Shown piece after piece: positions 1-8,021 of a stretch of DNA of 64,000 nt. Location of the stretch: the NCBI GenBank assembly GCA_040219555.1, contig JAVJSF010000009.1:1-64000 (forward strand), written 5' to 3'. The notes beneath the pieces are model-generated. The model searched no databases. It saw only the letters and a program-made list of their open reading frames with translations, and was not told where the DNA came from. Numbering within the stretch: position 1 is the first letter of the stretch; each line of letters begins with the position of its first letter. Source of the DNA: JAVJSF01 sp040219555 (GTDB lineage: Bacteria; Actinomycetota; Thermoleophilia; Miltoncostaeales; Miltoncostaeaceae). A program made the position numbers and the translations under genes.

Positions 1-121
1 CCGTGCACGCATGGCCTCTCCTCCGCTGCGGTGGTCGGCCACGTACGTACGGCCCCCCCAACCCTCCCCCATGCGGGTGATGGCGTCAACCGGCACCGCT
101 CCCCCGGAGACCCGGCCGCGC

Positions 122-292
122 TCAGTCCAGGTTGGCGTTGACGCAGGTGAGCATGTCCAGCGCCCGGATGTCGGTGAGCCGGTTGGCGCCCACGCCGGCG
201 CGGGTGAAGGTGATGCTGCCGGCCCGCGGGGTGAGGGTGGGCCCACTCACCGGGCTCTGCAGCGCCGGCCTCCCCGAGGCGACTCGCCGCAC
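122..292 (-). CDS. C-terminal part of a small hypothetical protein (start unresolved)
   Basis: I do not recognise this protein. The minus-strand frame ending in TGA at 122-124 has the strong third-position G/C bias of real genes here and reads as a plausible tail (…ITFTRAGVGANRLTDI…MLTCVNANLD). The only usable start I can point to is GTG at 292, which has no clear ribosome binding site, and the frame stays open further upstream toward the stop of the isomerase gene at 396. It is either a small gene with an unusual start or the 3' remnant of a frameshifted one. Coding character is moderate; function is unknown. Confidence 0.35.
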   Translation of the reverse strand: MRRVASGRPALQSPVSGPTLTPRAGSITFTRAGVGANRLTDIRALDMLTCVNANLD

Positions 293-395
293 CAGCGTGC
301 CGAGGTTCTCGGAGTCGCCGTACCCCGGCGCCTCTCCTCCCCTGCGGGTGGCGGTCGCCGGCGACCGCCGAAGACGCCTCCGGGGCGGAGGTGCC

Positions 396-1178
396 TCAGC
401 CCCCGAGCGCGGGCAGGCCGGCGAGGGCGTCGGCCGTGCTGCCCACCGGCACGAACTCGAGACCGACGTGGCCGCGGTAGCCCTCCATGGAGAGGTCGGC
501 AACGAACTCGGCGAGGTCGATGGTGCCCGTGCCGGGCGCGCCGCGGCCCGGGCTGTCGGCGTACTGCACGTGGCCGACGCGATGGACCACCCGCGTGAAC
601 TCGGCACGCGCATCGAGGTCCATGCGCACCGCGTGGTACGCGTCGAACAGGATGCCGACCGCCGGGTGCCCCACCGCCTCCACGAACATCAGCGCCTCGC
701 TGGGCGTGGACACCAGCGGCCCGTCGACATCGTGGGCGTTGAGGTGCTCGATCACGACGCTGCCGCCCAGGGCCGCGGCGGCGTCGCCCGCGCGTCGCAC
801 CGTCGCGACGGCGACCGCGACCTGCTCCTCGCGCGGGCGCACCCCGTCATCGCGCCCCACCAGCAGGTTCACCCGCCCGGGCCCGCCGGTGGCGAGACCC
901 ACGCGCACCGAGGCCTCCACCGCGGCGACCACCTCGTCGGCCCGCTCGGCGTGGTTGCAGAAGCCCCGCTCGCCGGCGGCCAGGTCGCCCCCGTCGGCGT
1001 TCACCAGCACGGCCACCAGGCCGGCGTCGCGCACCGCGGCGGCCCACTCGTCGGCAGGCGCGGCCGGCGGCCACCAGGTCTCGACGGCGGTGAATCCGGC
1101 CGCGGCCGCAGCGGCCGGCCGCTGCAGGGGGTCGACCTCGGCGAACAGGGTCGACAGGTGGGCCGACCAGGCGATCAC
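396..1178 (-). CDS. Hydroxypyruvate isomerase / xylose-isomerase-like TIM barrel protein
   Basis: The 260-residue protein fits the AP-endonuclease-2 (xylose-isomerase-like) TIM barrel family, closest in feel to hydroxypyruvate isomerase (Hyi). Visible signs are an N-terminal strand with AWSAHLSTLF, then FTAVETWWP, VVIEHLNAHD, VGILFDAYHAVRMD, VGHVQYADSPGRGAPGTGTID and a final YRGHVGLEFVP. The Glu/Asp/His residues at strand ends are the usual divalent-metal and catalytic positions. GTG at 1178 is chosen because it lies 2 nt after the TGA of the upstream dehydrogenase, suggesting coupling. Hyi family members are about 260 residues, so the length fits. The probable role is ketose/aldose or hydroxypyruvate-tartronate semialdehyde isomerisation in the cytoplasm; the substrate is not decided by sequence alone. 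Confidence 0.8.
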   Translation of the reverse strand: MIAWSAHLSTLFAEVDPLQRPAAAAAAGFTAVETWWPPAAPADEWAAAVRDAGLVAVLVNADGGDLAAGERGFCNHAERADEVVAAVEASVRVGLATGGPGRVNLLVGRDDGVRPREEQVAVAVATVRRAGDAAAALGGSVVIEHLNAHDVDGPLVSTPSEALMFVEAVGHPAVGILFDAYHAVRMDLDARAEFTRVVHRVGHVQYADSPGRGAPGTGTIDLAEFVADLSMEGYRGHVGLEFVPVGSTADALAGLPALGG

Positions 1179-1180
1179 CC

Positions 1181-2074
1181 TCAGCCGCCCATGGACTTGC
1201 GCGCGGCGGCGATCTCGCGCCCCGCGCGCAGCGCCTGCGCCCGCAGAGCACCCACGGCCGGCCCGGCCGTGCGCGTCCACCCGGCCAGCGGCTCGTCGCG
1301 CTCGGCCCGGGCCGCGAGCTCGTCGGACACCCCGCCGCCGGCCGCCAGGTGCGGGTTGAGTTGCCCGCTGACCAGCGCGAACGTGCGCAACCCGCCCAGG
1401 TCGGCGGTCGCCAGCGGGCCGGCGGCCACCCAGCGCGGGGCCAGGCCGTCGGACACCGCCGCATCGATGGACGCCGCGTCCGCGATCCCCAGCTCGAGCA
1501 TGTGCAGGCACTCGCGCAGCACCGCGAACTGGATGCGGTTCCAGATGAACCCCGGTTCGTCGGCACGCACGACCAGCGGCGTCTTGCCCATCTGCTCGGC
1601 CAGCCCCTCCAGCACGTGAACCACCCGGTCCTCGGTGGCCGGCCCCGGGATGACCTCCACCACGCCGGTCAGGTGGGCCGGCTTCAGGAAGTGCAGGCCG
1701 GCGAAACGGGCAGGGTCGGCGAGGTCCTCGGCCAGGTCGGCGATGCGCAGGCTGGAGGTGTTGGTGGCCAGCACCGCGTCCCCGGCCAGCCAGGGCTCGA
1801 TTCCCGCCAGCAGGTCGCGCTTGGCGGCGAGATCCTCGGTGATCGACTCCACCACCAGGACGGCCTCGGCGAACGTCGCCTGCGCGATGGGGCCGCCCGC
1901 GATCGTCGCGCCCGCCGCCTCCCCCGCGAACTCGCGCGCCAGGGTGACCGCCGCCTCGGTGCGGGCGGCATCGCGGCCGGCGATCGCGACGGTGGTACCG
2001 GTTGCCGCCAGGCAGGCGGCGATCTCCGGGGCCATCGACCCCGAGCCGATCACCACCGCGCGGGCGGCCGCCAC
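1181..2074 (-). CDS. 3-hydroxyacyl-CoA dehydrogenase family NAD-dependent oxidoreductase
   Basis: A 297-residue cytoplasmic oxidoreductase of the 3-hydroxyacyl-CoA (3-hydroxybutyryl-CoA) dehydrogenase family. The N-terminal Rossmann motif is VVIGSGSMAPEIAACLA. A central ATNTSSLRIADLA segment and GLHFLKPAHLTGVVEVIPG match the family's NTSS and HFFNPxxxMxLVEV motifs. The C-terminal helical domain starts near residue 180 with PGFIWNRIQFAVLRE. The family His is in HFLKP; Pro replaces the usual Asn-Pro order. GTG at 2074 begins 2 nt after the asd TAG and leads directly into the nucleotide-binding fold. It pairs with the isomerase-like gene downstream, which suggests a small catabolic module; a tartronate-semialdehyde-reductase-type role is possible but the 3HCDH signature is better. 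Confidence 0.8.
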   Translation of the reverse strand: MAAARAVVIGSGSMAPEIAACLAATGTTVAIAGRDAARTEAAVTLAREFAGEAAGATIAGGPIAQATFAEAVLVVESITEDLAAKRDLLAGIEPWLAGDAVLATNTSSLRIADLAEDLADPARFAGLHFLKPAHLTGVVEVIPGPATEDRVVHVLEGLAEQMGKTPLVVRADEPGFIWNRIQFAVLRECLHMLELGIADAASIDAAVSDGLAPRWVAAGPLATADLGGLRTFALVSGQLNPHLAAGGGVSDELAARAERDEPLAGWTRTAGPAVGALRAQALRAGREIAAARKSMGG

Positions 2075-2076
2075 GG

Positions 2077-3084
2077 CTACAGCCAGCCCCGGGTGACCAG
2101 CGACTCGGCGATCTGCACGGCGTTGGTCGCCGCGCCCTTTCGCAGGTTGTCGCTGACGACCCACAGCGCCAGACCGCGCGGGTGCGAGGCGTCGTCGCGG
2201 ATGCGCCCCACGTAGACCTCGTCGCGGTCGGCGGCATCGCGGGCCAGGGGGTAGCGGTTCAGCGCCGGCTCGTCCACCAGCACCACTCCGGGCGCGCCCA
2301 TCAGCAACTCGCGCGCACGATCGGCCGACAGGGCCTCGGTGGTCTCGATGTGCACGGCCTGGGAGTGCGAGCGGAACACCGGCACGCGCACACAGGTGGC
2401 GCTGACGCGCAGGTCGGACATGCCGAGCATCTTGCGCGTCTCATCGGCGACCTTGCGCTCCTCACCCGTGTAGCCGCTCGGATCGAAGGCGTCGATGTGC
2501 GGCAGGACGTTGAAGGCGATGGGGTGCGGGTAGACCGAGGGCTCGGGCTCCTCGCCGGCCAGGTTGCCGGCGGTCTGGACGCGCAACTCCTCGATGGCGG
2601 CCTGCCCGGTGCCCGACACCGACTGGTAGCTGGAGACCACGACGCGCTCGAGCCCCGCCTCGTCGGCCAGGGGCTTCAGGGCCACCACCAGCGGTGCGGC
2701 CACGCAGTTGGGGTTGGCGATCATGCCCGCGTGGCCCTGGATGGCCGCCTCGTTGACCTCAGGCACCACCAACGGCACGCGCTCGTCCATGCGGAAGGCC
2801 GACGAGTTGTCGATCACCACGGCGCCGGCCTCGATGGCCGCGGGGGCGAAGTCGCGCGAGCGCTGCCCACCGGCCGAGAACAGGGCGATGTGGATGCCCT
2901 CGAAGGAGCCGGCGGTCAGCTCGCGCACCTCGCGCGCCTGGCCGAGGTAGTCGATGGTGCTGCCGGCGCTGCGGGCCGAGGCCAGCGGGCGCAGTTCGGT
3001 GACCGGGAAGCCACGCTCCTCGAGCACGCGCAGCATCACCGAGCCCACGGCGCCCGTGGCGCCCACGACCGCGACGTTAAACAT
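2077..3084 (-). CDS. asd: Aspartate-semialdehyde dehydrogenase
   Basis: Catalyses NADPH-dependent reduction of aspartyl phosphate to aspartate semialdehyde, the second step of lysine, methionine, threonine and diaminopimelate synthesis. The 335-residue length is normal. The N-terminal motif VAVVGATGAVGSVMLRVLEE is the nucleotide-binding fold; the active-site cysteine is in MIANPNC; SYQSVSGTGQAAIEEL and VRVPVFRSHSQAVHIET are conserved substrate-binding segments. ATG at 3084 overlaps the lysC stop by 8 nt, so the two genes are translationally coupled in the order lysC-asd, the classic actinobacterial arrangement. Confidence 0.97.
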   Translation of the reverse strand: MFNVAVVGATGAVGSVMLRVLEERGFPVTELRPLASARSAGSTIDYLGQAREVRELTAGSFEGIHIALFSAGGQRSRDFAPAAIEAGAVVIDNSSAFRMDERVPLVVPEVNEAAIQGHAGMIANPNCVAAPLVVALKPLADEAGLERVVVSSYQSVSGTGQAAIEELRVQTAGNLAGEEPEPSVYPHPIAFNVLPHIDAFDPSGYTGEERKVADETRKMLGMSDLRVSATCVRVPVFRSHSQAVHIETTEALSADRARELLMGAPGVVLVDEPALNRYPLARDAADRDEVYVGRIRDDASHPRGLALWVVSDNLRKGAATNAVQIAESLVTRGWL

Positions 3085-4303
3085 CGGCCCGCCTCACGGC
3101 CTCGCCGGCCAGGTCGAACGCGTCGTGCAGCGCGCGCACGGCCCGCTCCACCTCGCGGCGGTCGATCACCACCGTGATGCGGATGGTGCTGGTGTCGATC
3201 ATCTGCAGGTTGATGTCCTCGTCGGCCAGGACGCGGAACATCTTGGCCGCCACACCCGGCTCGGCCTTCATGCCGGCCCCCACGAGGGTCACCTTGCCGA
3301 TCTGGTCGTCGTGGGTCAGCTCGCGGAAGCCGATCTCATCGCGCTCGGCCTCCAACGCCTCCAGGGCCGGGCGCAGCTCGTCGAGGGGCACCGTGAACGA
3401 GACGCTGGCACCCTGCTCGTCGCTCTGGTTCTGGATGATCGTGTCCACGTTGATGTTGCGGTCGGCCAGCACCGTGAAGATGCGCGCGGCGACGCCCGGC
3501 GTGTTGGCCAGGCCGGCGATGGTCACCTTGGCCTCGTCGCTCTTGTGGGCGAGCCCCGTGACGATGGCCTTCTCCATGTCGGGCGTCTCCTTCGTGATCC
3601 AGGTGCCCTCCTCCGGCTTGAAGGAGGAGCGGACGTGCAGCGGGACATCGTGGCGGCGCGCGAACTCCACCGAGCGCAGGGCCAGCACCTTCGACCCCGT
3701 GGCGGCCATCTCGAGCATCTCCTCGTGGCTGACCACGCGGAGCTTCACGGCGCCGGCCTCCACACGCGGGTCGGCGGTGAAGACTCCGGTCACATCGGTA
3801 TAGATCTCGCAGACCCGGGCATCCAGGGCGGCGGCCAGCGCCACGGCGGTGGTGTCGGATCCGCCGCGCCCCAGGGTGGTGACGTTGTTCTCGGTGGAGA
3901 CCCCCTGGAAACCGGCGACCAGGACGATGCGGCCCCCGTCGAGGGCCACCCGCAGCCGGTCGCCCCGGACCTCCAGGATCTTGGCCTTGGTGTGGCTGGC
4001 GTCGGTGACGATGCCGGCCTGGGAGCCGGTGAACGAGACGGCCTCGTGCCCCAGGTCGTGCAGCGCCATCGCCATCAGCGCGCACGAGATGCGCTCGCCG
4101 GTGGACAGCAGCATGTCCATCTCGCGCGGGTCGGGCCGCTCGGAGATCTCCTGGGCCATGGCCACCAGGCCGTCGGTGGTCTTGCCGCGGGCCGAGACCA
4201 CCGCCAGCACGTCGTCGCCGCTCTCGCGAGCCTGCGCGATGCGACGGGCCACGCTCGTGATCTTCTCGGCGTCGGCGACCGAACTCCCGCCGAACTTCAT
4301 CAC
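3077..4303 (-). CDS. lysC: Aspartate kinase
   Basis: Phosphorylates aspartate, the committed step of the aspartate-family pathway. It begins VMKFGGSSVADAEKI, the kinase phosphate-binding signature. LLSTGERISCALMAMAL, GRGGSDTTAVALAAAL and ADPRVEAGAVKL follow. Two C-terminal ACT domains (LANTPGVAARIFTVLADRNI and GMKAEPGVAAKMFRVLADED) indicate feedback control by lysine and/or threonine. Length is about 408 residues, standard for the bacterial alpha subunit. The start is ambiguous: GTG at 4303 or ATG at 4300. The best Shine-Dalgarno (GGGAG) lies about 20 nt upstream of both and is ideally spaced for an in-frame ATA instead. An internal start may also give a beta subunit. Confidence 0.95.
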   Translation of the reverse strand: MMKFGGSSVADAEKITSVARRIAQARESGDDVLAVVSARGKTTDGLVAMAQEISERPDPREMDMLLSTGERISCALMAMALHDLGHEAVSFTGSQAGIVTDASHTKAKILEVRGDRLRVALDGGRIVLVAGFQGVSTENNVTTLGRGGSDTTAVALAAALDARVCEIYTDVTGVFTADPRVEAGAVKLRVVSHEEMLEMAATGSKVLALRSVEFARRHDVPLHVRSSFKPEEGTWITKETPDMEKAIVTGLAHKSDEAKVTIAGLANTPGVAARIFTVLADRNINVDTIIQNQSDEQGASVSFTVPLDELRPALEALEAERDEIGFRELTHDDQIGKVTLVGAGMKAEPGVAAKMFRVLADEDINLQMIDTSTIRITVVIDRREVERAVRALHDAFDLAGEAVRRADV

Positions 4304-4383
4304 CCTCAGACTGCGCCCTATGGCTGCTCCCTTCCCCGGCGCGGGCCGACCGAGCACATTACCGCGCCGGGGAGGGTCCGGGG

Positions 4384-5727
4384 TCAGGCCAGCGGCGCCG
4401 GATCGTGGTTCGGATGCATGATCTCCTTGGGATCGACGCGGCCCCGCACCTCCGCCAGCCGCGCCGCCGCCGAACCGTCGAAGGCCGCCCGCGCGTCGCA
4501 GGGGCGCTCGGCGAAGTTGAGGTACCGCCGGCCGAAGCCGAACGGGGCCATCGCCCCGAGCACGCGATCGATCGCCGCGTCGATGGCCTCGGCCATGCCG
4601 GGGGCCATCGGCAGCCCCACCGCGAACAGGGCGAAGGCGCCGTCCAGGTAGGCCAGGGCGCCGTCGCCGGCGCGGTCGAGCGCGCCGCCCAGGTGGCGGA
4701 CCTCCACCGACAGCAGGGGCGAGCCGGAGCCCGGGCCGGCGCTCTCCACGAGGGCCTCCACCGCCCGGGCCGGCAGGCTGTCCAGCAGGCCGCCGTCGGC
4801 GATGCCCGGCACCGGCTCGGGCGGGTCCATGTGCAGACGCGTCAGCGCGCCGGCCGGCATCGTGGCGAAGGTGTCCTCCACCGGCCCCAGGGCGCGCAGC
4901 GGAGCGAGGATCCGATCGGCCTCCTCGCGGTCGCCCAGGCAGCAGGCCTCCACCACCACCAGCTTGGCCCCGCGCATGGGCTCGGGCAGTTCGGGCAGTG
5001 GGGGCAGTTGCAGCAGGCGGCCCACCGACGTGATGTCCTCGGGCACGGTCTCGCACCACTCCGCCCAGGCGCTGAGCACCTCGCCCGAGCGCTCCCAGGG
5101 CCAGATGAGCCAGCCCGCGTAGACCTCGGCGATGGGCAGCAGGCGGAACTCGATGGCCGTCACCACGCCGAATGCACCGCCGCCACCGCGCATGGCCCAC
5201 AGCAGGTCGTCGTCGCCCTCGGCCCGCGTGACGGTCCCGTCGGGCAGTACCGCCTCGACCGCCGTGACGGCGTTGCACGCCAGGCCGTGCCGCCGCGCCA
5301 GCCAGCCCAGCCCGCCCCCGAGGGTGTAGCCGGCCACGCCCACATCGTGGGCCGACCCGTGCAGCGCGGCCAGGCCGTGCGGCGAGGCCACGTCGACGAC
5401 GTCCTGCCAGATGGCCCCGCCCTCGGCGCGCGCGATGCGGAGCGCAGGGTCGACGGTGACGCCACGCATGCCGGACATGTTCACCAGCAGGCTGCCGGCC
5501 AGGCCGCCGCGCGCGGACGCGCCATGGCCTGTGCTCTGGACGGCCAGGCGCAGGCCCTCGGTGCGGGCCCAGGCCACCGCCGCCGCCACCTCCTCGGCGC
5601 TCCGGGGCACGGCCACGGCCTCCGGATGCTGGTCGACCGCCAGGTTCCAGGCGAGACGTGCCGCGTCCCAGTCGGGTGAGCCGGGCCGGACGAGCCCCGG
5701 GGGTGCGACATCGGCGGTGGTGCCCAT
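4384..5727 (-). CDS. FAD-binding oxidoreductase, berberine-bridge-enzyme-like
   Basis: A 447-residue FAD-linked oxidase. The N-terminal FAD_binding_4 (PCMH) domain spans roughly residues 35-205, with VQSTGHGASARGG, in which the His is at the position that carries covalent 8-alpha-linked FAD in this family, and HDVGVAGYTLGGGLGWLARR. The Cys that would give bicovalent attachment is absent. The C-terminal berberine-bridge motif is GRRYLNFAERPCDARAAF with a final DPKEIMHPNHD. ATG at 5727 is chosen over the longer frame because GAAAGGAC lies 5 nt before it. It is divergent from a LuxR-type regulator (5835) with a perfect palindrome between them, so it is probably that regulator's target. The substrate (alcohol, sugar or secondary metabolite) is unknown. 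Confidence 0.85.
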   Translation of the reverse strand: MGTTADVAPPGLVRPGSPDWDAARLAWNLAVDQHPEAVAVPRSAEEVAAAVAWARTEGLRLAVQSTGHGASARGGLAGSLLVNMSGMRGVTVDPALRIARAEGGAIWQDVVDVASPHGLAALHGSAHDVGVAGYTLGGGLGWLARRHGLACNAVTAVEAVLPDGTVTRAEGDDDLLWAMRGGGGAFGVVTAIEFRLLPIAEVYAGWLIWPWERSGEVLSAWAEWCETVPEDITSVGRLLQLPPLPELPEPMRGAKLVVVEACCLGDREEADRILAPLRALGPVEDTFATMPAGALTRLHMDPPEPVPGIADGGLLDSLPARAVEALVESAGPGSGSPLLSVEVRHLGGALDRAGDGALAYLDGAFALFAVGLPMAPGMAEAIDAAIDRVLGAMAPFGFGRRYLNFAERPCDARAAFDGSAAARLAEVRGRVDPKEIMHPNHDPAPLA

Positions 5728-5773
5728 GGGGCGTCCTTTCGTCGTGGGCGTCCAGTATGGGGCGGGAGACACC

Positions 5774-5791
5774 CCGGGGGGTACCCCCCGG
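5774..5791. promoter_or_regulatory. Perfect 18-bp palindrome, likely operator for the LuxR-type regulator
   Basis: CCGGGGGGTACCCCCCGG is a perfect inverted repeat located midway in the 107-bp divergent intergenic region between the FAD-linked oxidase (start 5727) and the LuxR-type gene (start 5835). Its position fits a shared operator controlling both promoters. Binding by the neighbouring LuxR-type protein is inferred from context only. Confidence 0.5.
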
Positions 5792-5834
5792 ATGCGGGGT
5801 TGTCCCGTGTGGGCACAGGTGGGAGGCTGCTTAA

Positions 5835-6989
5835 GTGCCTCGGCCTCCCGTCATCGAGTCCGGACAGCGGGCCGCCTGGGCCGGGATCGAGCGCGCCTGT
5901 GGACCGGACGGGCCGCCGGACCTGATCGGCGAGTTGCACCGCAGGCTGCGGATGCTGGTGCCCCACGAGGCCGCCTTCCTGGCCGCCACCGACCCGCTCA
6001 CCGGACTCTCCACATCGCCGGCGGTGGTGGACAACATCGGCGAGGAGTACTGCAGCGTGTTCTGGGAGCAGGAGTTCGGCGAGGACCTGCTGCCGTTCGC
6101 CGAGCTGACACGTGGCCCGCTCCGGGCCGGTGGCCTGCGGGCCGGCGCCGGCGCCCGGGTGCGCCACAGCGGCCGCTTCCGGCACATGATGCGACCCTCG
6201 GGCCTCGGCGACGAGGCCCGGGTGGTGTTCATGGACGGCGGCACCGTGTGGGGCGTGGCGGCCCTGTACCGGGAAGAGGGACGCGCGCCCTTCGGCGAGC
6301 GGGAGCTCTCGGCGCTGGAGAAGCTGGCGCCCATCGCCGGACGCGGCCTGCGCGCACGGGCGCTCGATCAGCCCGCCGACTCCCACGGCATACCCGTCGG
6401 CCCGGGCCTGGTGGTGCTCGACCCCGAGCTGCGGGTTCTGTCCATGAACGACGACGCCGAGGCGTGGCTGCGCCTGCTACCGGCCGATCCTCACTCGGCC
6501 GGACGCCCCCTCCCTCGCCCGCGCCCGGGCCTGATGACCGAGGTCATCACGGTGGCGCGCCGGGCCGCCGCGAGGGTCCGCGCCGAGCCCGGGGACGGGG
6601 CGCCGGGCGGGCACACCCGGGCGCGCCTTCGCGTGCGGGCCACGACGGGCCTGTGGCTGACCATCCACGCCTCCCGGCTGAACGACGGCAGCGAGGCCGG
6701 CTCGGTGGCGGTCGTGATCGAGGCGGCCAAGGCGTCCGAGATGGCGCCCATCATCGCCGAGGCGCTGGGGCTGACCGCGCGCGAGCAGGAGATCACCCAC
6801 GCCGTCGCGCGCGGCGAGGCCACGGGCGAGATCGCCGCGCGGTTGCACCTGTCGCCGCACACCGTGCGCGACCACCTCAAGTCGATCTTCGAGAAGGCCG
6901 GCGTATCGAGCCGCGGCGAGCTGGTTGCGCGACTGTTCGCCGACCACTACCTGCCGCGGGCGTTCGGGGCGCACACCGGGCGCGGGTAG
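5835..6989 (+). CDS. LuxR-family transcriptional regulator with N-terminal sensor (GAF/PAS-like) domain
   Basis: A 384-residue one-component regulator. The C-terminal LuxR helix-turn-helix is clear at about residues 312-372: LTAREQEITHAVARGEATGEIAARLHLS, then PHTVRDHLKSIFEKAGVSSR. The N-terminal 180 residues resemble a GAF-type sensor (GGTVWGVAALYREEGR, FGERELSALEKLAP), followed by a second PAS-like segment (GLVVLDPELRVLSMNDDAEAWL). There is no phospho-receiver domain, so it is not a classical response regulator. GTG at 5835 follows GGGAGGC by about 8 nt. It probably controls the divergent FAD-linked oxidase and itself through the palindrome at 5774-5791. The ligand is unknown. Confidence 0.88.
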   Translation: MPRPPVIESGQRAAWAGIERACGPDGPPDLIGELHRRLRMLVPHEAAFLAATDPLTGLSTSPAVVDNIGEEYCSVFWEQEFGEDLLPFAELTRGPLRAGGLRAGAGARVRHSGRFRHMMRPSGLGDEARVVFMDGGTVWGVAALYREEGRAPFGERELSALEKLAPIAGRGLRARALDQPADSHGIPVGPGLVVLDPELRVLSMNDDAEAWLRLLPADPHSAGRPLPRPRPGLMTEVITVARRAAARVRAEPGDGAPGGHTRARLRVRATTGLWLTIHASRLNDGSEAGSVAVVIEAAKASEMAPIIAEALGLTAREQEITHAVARGEATGEIAARLHLSPHTVRDHLKSIFEKAGVSSRGELVARLFADHYLPRAFGAHTGRG

Positions 6990-7001
6990 CCGACACCTCC
7001 G

Positions 7002-7019
7002 GGCCGCACCGGCGCGGCC
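7002..7019. terminator. Putative bidirectional hairpin between convergent genes
   Basis: The arms GGCCGC and GCGGCC flank a 6-nt loop between the stop of the LuxR-type gene (6989) and the stop of the convergent 90-residue gene (7020). No T-tract follows, which is common in high-GC genomes. The evidence is stem symmetry and location only. Confidence 0.35.
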
Positions 7020-7292
7020 TCAGACCCGGCCGGACCCCGATGCGCCGGGGACGCCGATCAGATATCGCGTGGGCTTGCCCGGGATGTCCCGGAGGCGGAT
7101 CACGGTGCCCTCATCGACCAGTCGCTCCAGCGCGCACACCACCTGGAGCGTGCGTGCGCAGCCGTCCAACAGCGCGGCCGCCACCACCTCGAGCAGTCGC
7201 ACCTCGTAGCCCCGGCCCATCCCGAGTATGAACCGCCTGAGCGTGTCGGGCGCGTGGTCGCCTGTTGCTCCCTGCGTGCCCAGCGTGTCCAT
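7020..7292 (-). CDS. Small winged-helix-like hypothetical protein
   Basis: A 90-residue protein of unknown function. The run from RFILGMGRGYEVRLLEV through VVCALERLVDEGTVIRLRDIPG ends in KPTRYLIGV. This looks like a recognition helix followed by a beta wing, as in small winged-helix DNA-binding proteins, but no family is recognised. ATG at 7292 is preferred over the upstream in-frame ATG because GAGG lies 8 nt before it. It is convergent with the LuxR-type gene and faces away from the GDPD gene. Confidence 0.65.
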   Translation of the reverse strand: MDTLGTQGATGDHAPDTLRRFILGMGRGYEVRLLEVVAAALLDGCARTLQVVCALERLVDEGTVIRLRDIPGKPTRYLIGVPGASGSGRV

Positions 7293-7362
7293 GGGCAACC
7301 TCGCTTTCCTGTTCCTGGTCGTCTGTGCTACCCGATCGACCATCCCGGGAAACCCTGGGCGA

Positions 7363-8007
7363 TCAGGGCGGCGCGCTCCGCAGCGCACCCAGGCGAGCCG
7401 GGTGGTCGCTGATGAGACCGGTCACACCCCAGCCGGCCAGCAGCGCGCCGTCGCCCGGGTCGTCGACGGGCCAGGTCCACACCCAGTCCGCCCGCCGGCG
7501 CAGGTCGGCCACCACGCCGGCGTCGAGCAGGCGGCGATCGACCGCGACGCCCTGCAGGGCACCCGGGCCGTAGCGCCCGCGCAGTGCGCGCAGCCCACGC
7601 GGGGATCCGACCGAGTGCAGCACGCGCACACCGGGCGCGCCGCGCAGCGCATCGGCCGTGGACCAGTGCCGCGCCGAGATGATCAGCCCCCGCTCGTGGC
7701 GCACCCGGCCGGTGGCACCGAGGACGGCGTGGACCATCGCCGGGTCGTCACCCTTGAGGTCGAGCATCAGCGCCAGCCCGGCGGGGAGGGCGGCCGAGAG
7801 CCAGGCGAGCTGGTGGTCCAGGCGCGGCCGCGGGGTGCCCGGGGGCAGCAGGTGCCAGCGCTCCCACAGCACCGCCAGCGGGCCGATGGTCTTGGCGTGG
7901 CGCACCTCCAGGCGCCCCCGGAAGCGGTGGACGTCGGCCTCCACCACGTCCACGTGGTCCAGCACCCCCGTGAGCGCGGCTGGCGAGTTGGCCGCGCGGT
8001 GGCCCAC
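7363..8007 (-). CDS. Glycerophosphodiester phosphodiesterase family protein
   Basis: A 214-residue GDPD-type TIM barrel hydrolase expected to cleave glycerophosphodiesters to glycerol-3-phosphate and an alcohol. It starts VGHRAANSPAALTG, matching the family HRG…PENT motif in a degenerate form, followed by VEADVHRFRGRLEVRHAKTI (the metal-binding E-x-D and the catalytic His). LALMLDLKGDD supplies the next acidic residue and the end reads GVTGLISDHPARL. There is no signal peptide, so it is probably cytoplasmic. GTG at 8007 is the first good start after the PAP2 stop (8022), and the two lipid-phosphate genes look co-transcribed. It is somewhat shorter than typical members. Confidence 0.8.
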   Translation of the reverse strand: MGHRAANSPAALTGVLDHVDVVEADVHRFRGRLEVRHAKTIGPLAVLWERWHLLPPGTPRPRLDHQLAWLSAALPAGLALMLDLKGDDPAMVHAVLGATGRVRHERGLIISARHWSTADALRGAPGVRVLHSVGSPRGLRALRGRYGPGALQGVAVDRRLLDAGVVADLRRRADWVWTWPVDDPGDGALLAGWGVTGLISDHPARLGALRSAPP

Positions 8008-8021
8008 GATCAGCGGCGCGC

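Noticed and set aside
132..1619. Long plus-strand frame over the isomerase and dehydrogenase
   Set aside because: It is antisense to two well-supported genes, low-complexity and His/Gly/Arg-rich; a GC-bias shadow.
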